Assembly (NCBI RefSeq): GCF_050433125.1
Contig: NZ_JBNPXV010000001.1
Location: 186,001-250,000 of the forward strand
Length of the DNA: 64,000 bases
Direction of reading: 5' to 3'
From: Roseimarinus sediminis
GTDB taxonomy: Bacteria; Bacteroidota; Bacteroidia; Bacteroidales; Prolixibacteraceae
Shown: piece after piece, positions 17,756 to 27,062 of the stretch
How the letters are laid out: every line of letters begins with the position of its first letter
Position numbering within the stretch: the stretch's first letter is position 1
Position numbers and translations under genes: made by a program
Notes under the pieces: generated by a model
Database searches by the model: none
What the model was told of the DNA's origin: nothing
Seen by the model: the letters and a program-made list of their open reading frames with translations, nothing else

Positions 17756-17869
17756 CATTACTTCATCTTCCTTCCTGAAGTATATGAATACCAACATTTA
17801 ATCCAAATAATTATATTGTTTAATAACTTTTTCTACCTTCGCTGTACAAAACCATTCTAAAAAACCAAA

Positions 17870-20371
17870 ATGAAAAATACACAACCCAATCTTCTGGTTG
17901 TTGTTTTCGTAATGCTTTTCCATTTGATTGCATGTACCGATGAACCACCAAACTGTACGATTCAGGAACCAGCTGACAACACCGTAATTGAACAGGGCGA
18001 TACGCTTCTGATTAGCGTCGACGCCAGTGATAGCGATGGCGAAGTAAGCGAAGTTGAAATACGAACCAACAAGCTACAAATCAAAACACTTACAAAAGCA
18101 CCCTATCAATTCAAATGGTCAACTAAAAATATGCTTCAAGGTGACTATACCATAATAGCAAAAGCAAGCGACGATCATGGTAATACAATGGAAGATGCCG
18201 TTCAAATACAAATCATACCTAAAAAAGAAATTCCTATTATAGAGGCGGGTGATATAACTGACTTAAACTCTCAACAAGCGAGATTATCAGGAACAATACA
18301 AACAGACAACAACGATGCCATTACAGAACGCGGCTTTTGCTGGTCAACTTCTGAAATCTCTCCCGAAAGCTTTGAAAACTGCATCAGCATTGATAGCGAT
18401 TCAACCACCTTCAGCACACTTTTGGAGAACCTCACACCCAACACCAGCTATTATTTTGTCGCTTATGCCACCAACAGCATCGGAACAGGCTACAGCCAGG
18501 TGCTTCAATTCACCACCCAGCCGCTTCCAAAATCAATCCCCGTGCTTGCCCTACCCGATACAAGCGGGCTAACACCTTACAAGGTCATTGTTCAGGCTGA
18601 AATTACGACCAACGGCAACGATTCCATTACAGAATGTGGTTTTTGCTTTTCAACTTCTGAAATCAATCCCGAAAGCTTTGAAAACTGCATCAGCATTGAT
18701 AGCGATTCAACCACCTTCAGCACACTTCTGGAGAACCTCACACCCAACACCAGCTACTATCTTGTCGCTTACGCTGTCAACAGCATCGGAACAGGCTACA
18801 GCCAGGTGCTTCAATTCACCACCCAGCCGCTTCCAAAATCAATCCCCGTGCTTGCCCTACCCGATACAAGCGGGCTAACACCTTACAAGGTCATTGTTCA
18901 GGCTGAAATTACGACCAACGGCAACGATTCCATTACAGAACATGGCTTTTGCTGGTCAACTTCTGAAATCAATCCCGAAAGCTTTGAAAGCTGCATCAGC
19001 ATTGATAGTGATTCAACCACCTTCAGCACACTTCTGGAGAACCTCACACCCAACACCAGCTACTATCTTGTCGCTTACGCTGTCAACAACATCGGAACAG
19101 GCTACAGCCAGGTGCTTCAATTCACCACCCAGCCGCTTCCTAAATCCATCCCCGAACTGGCCCTGCGAGATACAAGCGGGCTAACACCTTACAAGGTCAT
19201 TGTTCAGGCTGAAATTACGACCAACGGCAACGATTCCATTACAGAACGTGGTTTTTGCTTTTCAACTTCTGAAATCTCTCCCGAAAGCTTTGAAAACTGC
19301 ATCAGCATTGATAGTGATTCAACTACCTTCAGCACGCTTCTGGAGCAACTCACACCCAACACCAGCTATTATGTTGTCGCTTATGCTTCCAACAGTGTCG
19401 GAACAGGCTACAGCGAGGTTCAATCATTCTCCACTCCGACAGTTCCCGTTACCTTAGCTCAAATAAAAACACTTCCAGCCACATCAATTACACATAATCA
19501 GGCGGTACTTAACGGGGTACTAATTTCTGATGGCAACGCCTCTCCCATTACAGGATTTAGATGGAGCTCTGAACAAACCTTACCTCAAAAACACGAAGAC
19601 TTTGCAGTCGCAAAGATGGTAAACGACACGATTCGATTCACTGTAAAAGGGTTAGAAAAAAATACAAAATATTATTTTCTCGCCTTTGCATCTAACCTAA
19701 AAGGTTCAAATCATGGTGAAATCCTCGAATTCACAACCCCGAGACTCGTAACCGGTGAATTTACCGATAAGCGCGATGGGAAAACCTACAAAACAATCCT
19801 CATTGGTGAACAGGAATGGATGTCGGAAAACCTCGCCTGGCTTCCTGAAGTTATGCCCGACAGCATTACCCCTTCGAGTGACGAAGCATACTATCATGTT
19901 TACAATTATCATGGGTCTCAGCTTGATGAAGCAAAACAAAACGAAATGTATAAAACACATGGTGTACTATACAACTGGCCGGCGGCACAAAATGCCTGCC
20001 CCATTGGCTGGAAACTACCCACTGATGAAGAATGGATGGAACTGGAAATGACAATTGGTATGTCCTCATACGCAGCGAACAGCATTGGATACCGGGGCTA
20101 TAACCAGGGCACCTTACTTAAAGCCAATCACAGTTGGTTATCGGCTGATAATTATCCTGATACTTATGGTTTTTCAGCATTGGCCAGCGGCCATATCCAT
20201 AGTATGAGATCAGACCATTTAGGGGTAGATGCCTTCTGGTGGACTGCAACTTTTGAAAAGGGATCAAATTTAATATGGTTTAGAAGGCTTTACAATGACG
20301 GCCCAACAATTATAAGGTCTGGAACACATCGCAGCTATGCCTATTCAGTTCGTTGCCTGAAAATAAGATAA
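17870..20371 (+). CDS. repeat-containing lipoprotein with C-terminal FISUMP domain
   Basis: An 833-residue exported lipoprotein. The signal peptide ends in a lipobox with the cysteine at residue 22 (HLIAC). An Ig-like segment follows (about 30-105), then four fibronectin-type-III-like repeats of 102 residues each (about 125-520), encoded by near-identical 306-base DNA repeats, then a diverged fifth repeat (about 525-625). From residue 628 there is a Fibrobacter succinogenes major-paralogous (FISUMP) domain with EWMSENLAW, YNWPAAQNACPIGWKLP and a terminal YSVRCLKIR. It is probably displayed on the cell surface. Function unknown; adhesion or carbohydrate binding is only a guess. Monocistronic. 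Confidence 0.85.
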   Translation: MKNTQPNLLVVVFVMLFHLIACTDEPPNCTIQEPADNTVIEQGDTLLISVDASDSDGEVSEVEIRTNKLQIKTLTKAPYQFKWSTKNMLQGDYTIIAKASDDHGNTMEDAVQIQIIPKKEIPIIEAGDITDLNSQQARLSGTIQTDNNDAITERGFCWSTSEISPESFENCISIDSDSTTFSTLLENLTPNTSYYFVAYATNSIGTGYSQVLQFTTQPLPKSIPVLALPDTSGLTPYKVIVQAEITTNGNDSITECGFCFSTSEINPESFENCISIDSDSTTFSTLLENLTPNTSYYLVAYAVNSIGTGYSQVLQFTTQPLPKSIPVLALPDTSGLTPYKVIVQAEITTNGNDSITEHGFCWSTSEINPESFESCISIDSDSTTFSTLLENLTPNTSYYLVAYAVNNIGTGYSQVLQFTTQPLPKSIPELALRDTSGLTPYKVIVQAEITTNGNDSITERGFCFSTSEISPESFENCISIDSDSTTFSTLLEQLTPNTSYYVVAYASNSVGTGYSEVQSFSTPTVPVTLAQIKTLPATSITHNQAVLNGVLISDGNASPITGFRWSSEQTLPQKHEDFAVAKMVNDTIRFTVKGLEKNTKYYFLAFASNLKGSNHGEILEFTTPRLVTGEFTDKRDGKTYKTILIGEQEWMSENLAWLPEVMPDSITPSSDEAYYHVYNYHGSQLDEAKQNEMYKTHGVLYNWPAAQNACPIGWKLPTDEEWMELEMTIGMSSYAANSIGYRGYNQGTLLKANHSWLSADNYPDTYGFSALASGHIHSMRSDHLGVDAFWWTATFEKGSNLIWFRRLYNDGPTIIRSGTHRSYAYSVRCLKIR
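18247..19440 (+). repeat. four tandem 306-bp repeats inside the lipoprotein gene
   Basis: The same sequence recurs with an exact 306-base period; for example GAGAACCTCACACC-type sequence begins at 18425, 18731, 19037 and (with changes) 19343. Copies 2 and 3 are almost identical; copy 1 differs in its 5' third and copy 4 at its 3' end. The period is a multiple of three, so gain or loss of a unit keeps the frame. Confidence 0.95.
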
Positions 20372-20464
20372 GAGCGTTAATGCTTTTTCCGGATTTAATA
20401 AGTCAAAAAAACAGCTTTTCTGTTAAGATATGCTAAATCGCATCTTCCCCTCTTTTTAATTCAC

Positions 20465-20472
20465 TACTTTTG
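20465..20472 (+). promoter_or_regulatory. -7 element of the adenosine kinase gene
   Basis: TACTTTTG matches TAnnTTTG exactly. Transcription would begin near 20479, which rules out a TTG codon at 20470 as translation start and supports the ATG at 20494. Confidence 0.65.
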
Positions 20473-20493
20473 TGCCTCTTAAATTTTTTGATT

Positions 20494-21483
20494 ATGAGTA
20501 CTTACAAAAGCATTATTGGAATAGGAAACGCACTGATGGACGTTGTGGTAAAACTGCCCAACGACGATATACTTCAAAAAAACCGTTTACCCAAAGGCAG
20601 CATGACCCTGGTCGATGCCGAAACTTCGAATAACATTAATACACAGACCATTGTTTTCGATCAAATTCTGACACCGGGAGGTTCGGTGGCCAATACGATA
20701 CATGGCTTAGCCAGCCTGGGTGCTCAAACCGCGTTCATTGGCAAAGTGGGCGACGACCTGCTTGGACAAAAATACCACGATGAGCTGGCCCGTTCCGGAG
20801 TTGATCCCCACCTTTTCAAATCGACCAGTTCAACAGGTGTGGCCATGGCCCTGGTTACTCCCGACTCGGAACGTACTTTTGCCACTTACCTGGGGGCAGC
20901 CATTGAACTCGAGCCCGAGAATTTCTCCATTGAGCTGTTCAGAGGATACGATATTGCCTACATCGAAGGTTATCTGGTACAAAACCATGCACTGGTTCGT
21001 AAATCAGCCGAAATGGCCCGTAAAGCCGGCTTAAGTATTGCACTCGATCTGGCCAGTTATAATGTTGTACAGGAAAATCTCGCTTTTCTAAAGGAAATTA
21101 TTGAAGAATACGTCGATATTATCTTTGCCAACGAAGAGGAGGCCAAAGCTTATACAGGCCTCGATCCCGATGCTGCACTTGAGTTACTGGCACAAAGCTG
21201 TGACATTGCTGTTGTAAAAACAGGAAGTAAAGGTTCGTTAATTAAGCACGGAGATAAAGTAGTACGTGTGGCTGTTGAAGGAACTAACTGCATTGATACC
21301 ACAGGAGCAGGCGATTTGTATGCAGCGGGCTTTCTTTACGGATTTTCACGCAACCTTTCACTGGAAAAATGCGGAAAACTGGCCTCGTTGCTTGCAGGCA
21401 AAGTAATAAGCATATACGGGGCGCGCATGGATGATGAATTATGGACCGAAATCAACACCCGCATAAAAGCAATAATTGCTTAA
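20494..21483 (+). CDS. PfkB-family carbohydrate/adenosine kinase
   Basis: A 329-residue ribokinase-fold kinase that phosphorylates a sugar or nucleoside with ATP. The N-terminal block GIGNALMDVVVKL, the substrate block GGSVANTIHGLASLG and the C-terminal catalytic signature DTTGAGDLYAAGFLYG (base Asp in GAGD) are seen. Bacteroidota proteins of this kind are usually called adenosine kinases. The start is the ATG at 20494 because a promoter element overlaps the more upstream TTG. Substrate is not proven. Confidence 0.85.
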   Translation: MSTYKSIIGIGNALMDVVVKLPNDDILQKNRLPKGSMTLVDAETSNNINTQTIVFDQILTPGGSVANTIHGLASLGAQTAFIGKVGDDLLGQKYHDELARSGVDPHLFKSTSSTGVAMALVTPDSERTFATYLGAAIELEPENFSIELFRGYDIAYIEGYLVQNHALVRKSAEMARKAGLSIALDLASYNVVQENLAFLKEIIEEYVDIIFANEEEAKAYTGLDPDAALELLAQSCDIAVVKTGSKGSLIKHGDKVVRVAVEGTNCIDTTGAGDLYAAGFLYGFSRNLSLEKCGKLASLLAGKVISIYGARMDDELWTEINTRIKAIIA

Positions 21484-21546
21484 TTCTTTTTGAAAAACAA
21501 TCGTTCTCTCCTAATAAAACCAAAGTATACAGGACAGAAAAAAGAA

Positions 21547-21570
21547 AACCCCGCCGGGTTAAGCGGGGTT
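21547..21570 (-). terminator. terminator-like hairpin with its T run on the minus strand
   Basis: An 8-bp GC-rich stem (AACCCCGC at 21547-21554 with GCGGGGTT at 21563-21570). On the plus strand no T run follows; on the minus strand the stem is followed by TTTTCTTTTTTC. It therefore points against transcripts coming from the right, although it may still end the adenosine kinase message. Confidence 0.55.
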
Positions 21571-21779
21571 GGAATAATTAACAAGAGGAACTAAAAAACA
21601 GGGTGTTTATTGAATTTGTATTTACTACAACAGATAAACGTCCACTTGGTTTAAAAATTACTTTATTTCTCCAAAAATCTTTCTCCAATCGACAAATAAT
21701 TGAATCTACCCACAAAGAAAGAAGCCTACCTGACTGTATTTCAATAATTTTATTTCCTGCACAGTTAGTTAAAAACAAT

Positions 21780-21787
21780 TATCTTTG
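21780..21787 (+). promoter_or_regulatory. -7 element of era-der
   Basis: TATCTTTG matches TAnnTTTG. It overlaps an in-frame TTG at 21785, so translation must start further on, at the ATG at 21818. Confidence 0.6.
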
Positions 21788-21817
21788 CAGCAAATAAATT
21801 TCATCAGAGAAAAGCAA

Positions 21818-22702
21818 ATGACACATCAATCAGGTTTTGTCAACATTATAGGGAATCCCAATGTTGGAAAATCAACCATTATGAATACCCTGGTAGGAGA
21901 AAAGATCTCGATCATTACCTCGAAAATGCAAACCACCAGGCACCGGATAAAAGGCATTGTTAGCGGAGAAAATTTCCAAATCGTTTATTCCGACACACCG
22001 GGCATCCTAAAACCCAATTACAAACTGCAGGAAAGCATGATGAGATACGTCGACACCGCACTGATCGATGCCGATGTCATTTTGTATGTTACCGATGTGG
22101 TTGAAACGCCCGATAAAAACTCAGAATACCTCGACAGGGTGCAAAAATCGGACATCCCTGTCATTCTGCTGATCAACAAAATCGACCTTTCAACGCAGGA
22201 AAAGGTAATGCTCCTGGTTGAACAATGGAAGGAATTATTACCCAATGCCCAAATACTTCCTGTATCAGCGACTGAAAAGTTCAACATTGCACCCATCTTT
22301 GATTTGATTCTTGAAAAATTGCCCGAAGGTCCGGCTTTTTTCCCAAAAGACGAACTCACCGATCGCAATGAACGCTTTTTTATTCAGGAAATCATAAGAG
22401 AAAAAATACTGCTCCACTATCAGAAAGAAATCCCCTATTCGGTGGAAGTGGAAGTAGAAAGTTTTCAGGAAGAAGAAAAACTGCTTCGGGTGGCCAGCGT
22501 AATCTACGTGAACCGTGAAACGCAAAAGGGTATTATTATAGGGCACCAGGGAAGAGCATTAAAGCGGGTTGGAACAGAAGCCCGCAAAGACATGGAAGAA
22601 TTTTTTGACAAGAAAGTATTTCTTGAAGTATTTGTAAAAGTAAGTAAGGGATGGCGCGACGAAGACCGCAAGCTACGTGGTTTTGGATACGACATGCAGT
22701 AA
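21818..22702 (+). CDS. era: GTPase Era
   Basis: A 294-residue GTPase that assists 30S subunit and 16S rRNA 3'-end maturation. G1 is GNPNVGKSTIMNTLVG, G3 is DTPG, G4 is NKID, and the KH RNA-binding domain at the C-terminus contains IIIGHQGRALKRVGTEAR and GWRDEDRKLRGFGY. Length is as usual. The start at 21818 (MTHQSGF) is chosen from the promoter position. It is 16 bases before der, so both are likely one operon. Confidence 0.96.
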   Translation: MTHQSGFVNIIGNPNVGKSTIMNTLVGEKISIITSKMQTTRHRIKGIVSGENFQIVYSDTPGILKPNYKLQESMMRYVDTALIDADVILYVTDVVETPDKNSEYLDRVQKSDIPVILLINKIDLSTQEKVMLLVEQWKELLPNAQILPVSATEKFNIAPIFDLILEKLPEGPAFFPKDELTDRNERFFIQEIIREKILLHYQKEIPYSVEVEVESFQEEEKLLRVASVIYVNRETQKGIIIGHQGRALKRVGTEARKDMEEFFDKKVFLEVFVKVSKGWRDEDRKLRGFGYDMQ

Positions 22703-22718
22703 AATAGAGAAAAAGAAT

Positions 22719-24026
22719 ATGAGCAATATTGTTGCAATTGTAGGCCGGCCCAATGTCGGCAAATCAACGCTGTTTAACCGGATTGTGGAAGCACGCACCG
22801 CCATTGTTGATAATGAATCGGGGGTGACCCGCGACCGTATTTATGGTAAAGGCGAATGGAACGGCTTCGAATTCTCACTGATCGACACCGGAGGTTATGT
22901 AATGAACTCTGACGATATATTTGAAGAAGAAATAAGACGTCAGGTGCATCTTGCCATCGAAGAAGCCGATGTTATTATTTATGTTGTGGATGTTGAAAGC
23001 GGAATTACCGATCTCGACGATTCTATTGCCCTGCTGTTGCGGAAAGTTGAAAAACCGGTTTTCATCGCGGTGAACAAGGTCGATAACCACGCGCGAATAG
23101 CCGATTCGTATGAGTTTTACAACCTCGGTCTGGGTGATCTTTTCTGTGTTTCGTCAATCAACGGAAGCGGAACAGGCGATCTGCTTGATAAGGTTGTGGC
23201 AGCCTTTCCCAAAGCAACCCGAACACTCGAAGAGGACAATGTTCCTCATTTTTCTATCATCGGCCGGCCCAATGTGGGTAAATCTTCGATGATCAATGCC
23301 CTTATTGGAGAAGAAAGACACATTGTAACCGACGTTGCCGGTACTACCCGCGATGCCATTTTTACCCGTTACAACAAGTTTGGACACGATTTCATTCTTA
23401 CCGATACTGCCGGCTTGCGAAAAAAAGGCAAGGTACACGAGAATCTCGAATTCTATTCGGTAATGCGCTCAATCAGAGCCATCGAATCGTCGGATGTGTG
23501 TATGCTGCTGATTGATGCCACCCGCGGAGTTGAAGCCCAGGACATCAATATTTTTAATCTGGTAATTAAAAATAAAAAGGGTGTTGTCATCCTGGTCAAT
23601 AAATGGGATCTTGTTGAAAAGGATCAAAGCAGCACTAAGGCATTCACCGAAGAAATTAAGCAACGCATCGCTCCTTTTAACGATGTTCCCATTGTTTTTA
23701 CTTCGGCCCTGACCAAACAGCGCTTGCTGAAAGCCTTTGAAACGGCCATGAAAGTGTACGAAAACCGCACGAAGAAGATCAAAACTTCAGCCTTGAATGA
23801 GTACCTGCTCGAGGCCATTGAACAGTTTTCGCCACCTTCGACCAAGGGAAAGTTCATCAAAATAAAATACATTACCCAATTGCCTGCTCCAACACCTGTA
23901 TTTGCATTTTATGCCAACTTGCCGCAATACATCAAGGATCCGTACAAACGCTACCTTGAAAACAAAATCAGGGAATATTTCGATTTTGAGGGAGTTCCCA
24001 TTACTCTGGTATTTAGAAAAAAATAA
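22719..24026 (+). CDS. der: GTPase Der (EngA)
   Basis: A double-GTPase needed for 50S ribosome assembly. Two G domains are visible: GRPNVGKSTLFNRI with DTGGY, and GRPNVGKSSMINAL with DTAGLRKKGKV, followed by the KH-like domain (residues about 345-435). With the ATG at 22719 (MSNIVAIVG) it has 435 residues, the usual size; the upstream in-frame codons overlap the era end and are unlikely to be used. The gene ends at a shared bidirectional terminator. Confidence 0.96.
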   Translation: MSNIVAIVGRPNVGKSTLFNRIVEARTAIVDNESGVTRDRIYGKGEWNGFEFSLIDTGGYVMNSDDIFEEEIRRQVHLAIEEADVIIYVVDVESGITDLDDSIALLLRKVEKPVFIAVNKVDNHARIADSYEFYNLGLGDLFCVSSINGSGTGDLLDKVVAAFPKATRTLEEDNVPHFSIIGRPNVGKSSMINALIGEERHIVTDVAGTTRDAIFTRYNKFGHDFILTDTAGLRKKGKVHENLEFYSVMRSIRAIESSDVCMLLIDATRGVEAQDINIFNLVIKNKKGVVILVNKWDLVEKDQSSTKAFTEEIKQRIAPFNDVPIVFTSALTKQRLLKAFETAMKVYENRTKKIKTSALNEYLLEAIEQFSPPSTKGKFIKIKYITQLPAPTPVFAFYANLPQYIKDPYKRYLENKIREYFDFEGVPITLVFRKK

Positions 24027-24032
24027 GAAGTA

Positions 24033-24068
24033 GCGGCTGTTCAAACGATGAACAGCCGCATTTTTTTT
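24033..24068. terminator. terminator between der and the hydrogenase operon
   Basis: A perfect 10-bp stem (GCGGCTGTTC at 24033-24042 with GAACAGCCGC at 24050-24059) followed by A and eight Ts on the plus strand. It ends der; the convergent hydrogenase gene stops at 24067, inside the T run. Confidence 0.9.
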
Positions 24069-25857
24069 AGTAATTATCTCTTACAGTATACGTAGTATGC
24101 AACAAGTGATGTGATTTTTCACCCAGCGGCTCTTTCAGATAATCGTGATAAATTTTCATGATCTCCGGATTCTCGTGCGATTTCCTTAGGGGCATGTCGG
24201 CATCTTCGGCATAGATGGCCAATGCCCTCTTCTCCCTGATCTCGGGATTGGTAGGAATGGGCTGACCACCACCGCCAAGGCAACCACCGGGGCAGGCCAT
24301 TACCTCAATAAAATGGTAGTCTGCCTCGTGTTTTTTTACTGCCTCGATCACTTTTTGAGCATTGACCAGTCCATGGGCGACCGCACATTTTAGCTCAACT
24401 CCATCGAGAAATTTCCATTCTTCGAGTGGGTTTTCAATTTTGATCGTTGCCTCACGTACACCTTCAAGGCCTCTTACAGGAAAGATTTCGAGGTTCTCAA
24501 AAGGAACCTCTCTTCCTGTAACCAACTCATATGCCGTACGAAGCGCTGCTTCCATCACGCCACCTGTTGAACCAAAAATTACACCGGCACCGGTCGATTC
24601 ACCCATCAGCCGGTCAAACTTTCGCTCTTTTATCTTCGAAAAATCAATACCGGCCTGCTTGATCATGATGGCCAGTTCGCGGGTGGTAAGCACATAATCG
24701 ACATCACGGTAACCACTGTCGTGCATTTCGGGCCGGTTCGATTCAAATTTCTTGGCAGTGCAAGGCATGATCGAAACCGAAACGATTTTTTCAGGATCGA
24801 GTTTGCGAGCTTTGGCATAATAAGTTTTGGCCAGTGCTCCAAACATTTGTTGCGGCGATTTACAGGTCGAAAGGTTGTCGAGGTACTCGGGATATTTGTG
24901 TTCAATGTATTTTATCCAGCCTGGTGAGCACGATGTGTACATGGGCAGCCTCACACTTTCGTCATGATCGACCAGCGCACGTTTCAGCCGGGTGAGTAAT
25001 TCGGTACCTTCTTCCATGATGGTTAAATCGGCCGTAAAATCGGTATCCAGCACCGAGTCGAAACCCAGGTTTTTTAGCGCTGAAACCATTTTACCCGTTA
25101 CACGGGTTCCGGCTTCAAGTCCCATTTCTTCGCCCAAACCGACCCTTACAGCCGGAGCTGTCTGTACCACCACATGTTTCTCAGGATTTGCAATTGCTTC
25201 CCACACTTCCTCAATGTAGTTTTTCTCAATAAGTGCGCCGGTGGGGCAGTGATTGACACACTGACCGCAATTGGTACACACCACATCGTTCATCGACTTT
25301 TCGAAAAAGGTCGAAATTTTCATGTGATCACCCTTATAGGCTACCGAAAGCGCGCTCACACCCTGCAGCTCGGCACAGGTACGTACACAACGCTGGCAGC
25401 GGATACAACGGCTGTCGTCTTTTATGATTGAGGGCGAGTACATGTCGACGGTATAGTTTTTATACGGACTCAGATCGATCAGATCCTGCGACATGATCTT
25501 GTACTCAGCCGCCAGATCCTGAAGCTCACAGTTTCCGTTTTTATAACATTTAGTGCAGTCGGCATTGTGCTCCGATAGCAACATTTCGATAATGTGTTTT
25601 CGCGAGTTGCGAACTTTCAGCGTGTTGGTGAGTATTTCCATGTTTTCATGACAGGGCGTTGCACAGGAAGCAGCAAGGCGCTTCTGCCCCACTATCTCGA
25701 CAACACACACCCTGCAGTTTCCGGCAATGCAAAGGTCCTTGTGATAGCAAAGCGTCGGGATGTTGTATCCTGCTTCACGTGCAGCCTCCAATATGGTTTT
25801 ACCGGGATCTACTTCGTGTACTACTCCGTTGATGGTTATGTTGATATTTTTACTCAT
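24067..25857 (-). CDS. hydA: [FeFe]-hydrogenase catalytic subunit (HydA/HndD-like)
   Basis: Reduces protons to H2 with electrons from NADH, or the reverse. The 596 residues contain in order: a plant-type 2Fe-2S domain (C37, C48, C51, C63-type spacing in LCIAGNCRVC), a His-ligated cluster region (SEHNADCTKCYKNGNCELQ), two 4Fe-4S motifs (CIRCQRCVRTCA, CTNCGQCVNHCP), and the H-cluster domain with TSCSPGW, MPCTAKKFE and VMACPGGCLGGGGQP. This is the M3/group A layout. The first H-cluster motif has serine where CpI-like enzymes have a second cysteine. Last gene of the minus-strand hydCBA operon. Maturases HydEFG are not in the window. Confidence 0.93.
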   Translation of the reverse strand: MSKNINITINGVVHEVDPGKTILEAAREAGYNIPTLCYHKDLCIAGNCRVCVVEIVGQKRLAASCATPCHENMEILTNTLKVRNSRKHIIEMLLSEHNADCTKCYKNGNCELQDLAAEYKIMSQDLIDLSPYKNYTVDMYSPSIIKDDSRCIRCQRCVRTCAELQGVSALSVAYKGDHMKISTFFEKSMNDVVCTNCGQCVNHCPTGALIEKNYIEEVWEAIANPEKHVVVQTAPAVRVGLGEEMGLEAGTRVTGKMVSALKNLGFDSVLDTDFTADLTIMEEGTELLTRLKRALVDHDESVRLPMYTSCSPGWIKYIEHKYPEYLDNLSTCKSPQQMFGALAKTYYAKARKLDPEKIVSVSIMPCTAKKFESNRPEMHDSGYRDVDYVLTTRELAIMIKQAGIDFSKIKERKFDRLMGESTGAGVIFGSTGGVMEAALRTAYELVTGREVPFENLEIFPVRGLEGVREATIKIENPLEEWKFLDGVELKCAVAHGLVNAQKVIEAVKKHEADYHFIEVMACPGGCLGGGGQPIPTNPEIREKRALAIYAEDADMPLRKSHENPEIMKIYHDYLKEPLGEKSHHLLHTTYTVRDNY

Positions 25858-25875
25858 GGTCGTTTAATTAGCTGG

Positions 25876-27060
25876 TTAATAAATCATTTCTTCCCGAAAA
25901 TTTTCAACGATCGACGAGAAAGAGTTGGCTACTGACTGACCCAGTCCACACTTGGCGGTATATTGCATGGTTTCGGTTAAGCGCAGCAACTTTTCGAGGT
26001 AGCTCGCCGGTTTATCTCCCTGCTTCACGGCTTTAATCCCTATATGAAGCTGTTGACAACCCACCCTGCATGGTGTACATTGACCGCATGATTCTTCGCG
26101 GAAAAATTCGAGATAGTTATCGAGCACATTGTACATCGAACGGGTACTGTTAAACAGCATCATCGATCCACCGGTAGGAAGCGATATTCCTACCAATTTG
26201 CCCTTATAACCAATGCTGGTTTCAGCAAAACGCTTTCTGGGTACAAGAAAGCCCGAGGCACCACCGACCTGAACTGCTTTGGTATCACCATCACCAAACT
26301 CATCGACAAAATCCTGAAGGCTCATACCCAACTCCAGTTCATAAATACCTGGTTTGGGTGTATCGCCTGAAACCGAAAAAAGCTTGGTGCCCCTGGAGAA
26401 TTGAACGCCCAGATCGTAAAATTTCTTGGCGCCGTGTTTGAAAATGGTAAAGGCATGTGCCAGGGTTTCAACATTGTTGATCACCGTTGGATAGCCCTGA
26501 TAACCAACATTGGTTGGAAAGGGCGGTTTGTTGCGTGGTTCTCCGCGCTTTCCTTCCATCGATTCCATCAAAGCAGTTTCTTCGCCACAAATGTAAGCCC
26601 CGCTTCCCATGAAAATTTTAATCGAAAAATCAAATTTGATCTCCTTGCAGTAGTATTCAAACTCTTCGATGGCCTTTTCAAGCTCGGGTTTCAGGTATTT
26701 GTATTCACCCCGAAGATAAATGTAGCCCTGCTTAGCACCGGTAATATAGGCACAGATCCCCATCGCTGTCAGCACCGTAAAAGGTACCTTGGTTAAAATT
26801 TCACGGTCCTTAAAGGTACCCGGCTCGCCTTCATCGGCATTGCATATTACATACTTCTTTTCAGCTTTGGCCTCGCTGGTAAGTTTCCATTTTAAGCCGG
26901 TAGGGAAACCAGCTCCACCCCGGCCTTTCAGTTCTGAACTTATCAGTTCATTAATTAGATCCTGACGGTCTTTCTCCAGGGTGCGACTAAGAATTTTTTC
27001 CCAGTCGTTTTCATTTTTGAAAATAAAATCGGCCCTCTTCAGGTTGTATTGTAGCGTCAT
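25876..27060 (-). CDS. hydB: NADH-binding NuoF-like hydrogenase subunit (HydB)
   Basis: Binds NAD(H) and FMN and passes electrons to HydA. The NuoF-type core is complete: GRGGAGFPTGLKW, the FMN/NADH block CNADEGEPGTFKDRE, GAYICGEETALMESMEG, and the 4Fe-4S ligands ESCGQCTPCRVGC plus KCGLGQ. At 394 residues it is much shorter than HydB of well-studied bifurcating enzymes (about 600): it lacks both the N-terminal 2Fe-2S thioredoxin-like domain and the C-terminal ferredoxin-like domain. It lies 18 bases before hydA and 2 bases after hydC. Confidence 0.92.
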   Translation of the reverse strand: MTLQYNLKRADFIFKNENDWEKILSRTLEKDRQDLINELISSELKGRGGAGFPTGLKWKLTSEAKAEKKYVICNADEGEPGTFKDREILTKVPFTVLTAMGICAYITGAKQGYIYLRGEYKYLKPELEKAIEEFEYYCKEIKFDFSIKIFMGSGAYICGEETALMESMEGKRGEPRNKPPFPTNVGYQGYPTVINNVETLAHAFTIFKHGAKKFYDLGVQFSRGTKLFSVSGDTPKPGIYELELGMSLQDFVDEFGDGDTKAVQVGGASGFLVPRKRFAETSIGYKGKLVGISLPTGGSMMLFNSTRSMYNVLDNYLEFFREESCGQCTPCRVGCQQLHIGIKAVKQGDKPASYLEKLLRLTETMQYTAKCGLGQSVANSFSSIVENFREEMIY

Positions 27061-27062
27061 AA

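Noticed and set aside
18247..19440. CRISPR or mobile repeat array
   Set aside because: The repeats are 306 bases long, without spacers, and in frame inside a protein gene.
21578..21778. A 66-codon minus-strand open frame
   Set aside because: It needs a TTG start, has no motif and overlaps the era promoter region.
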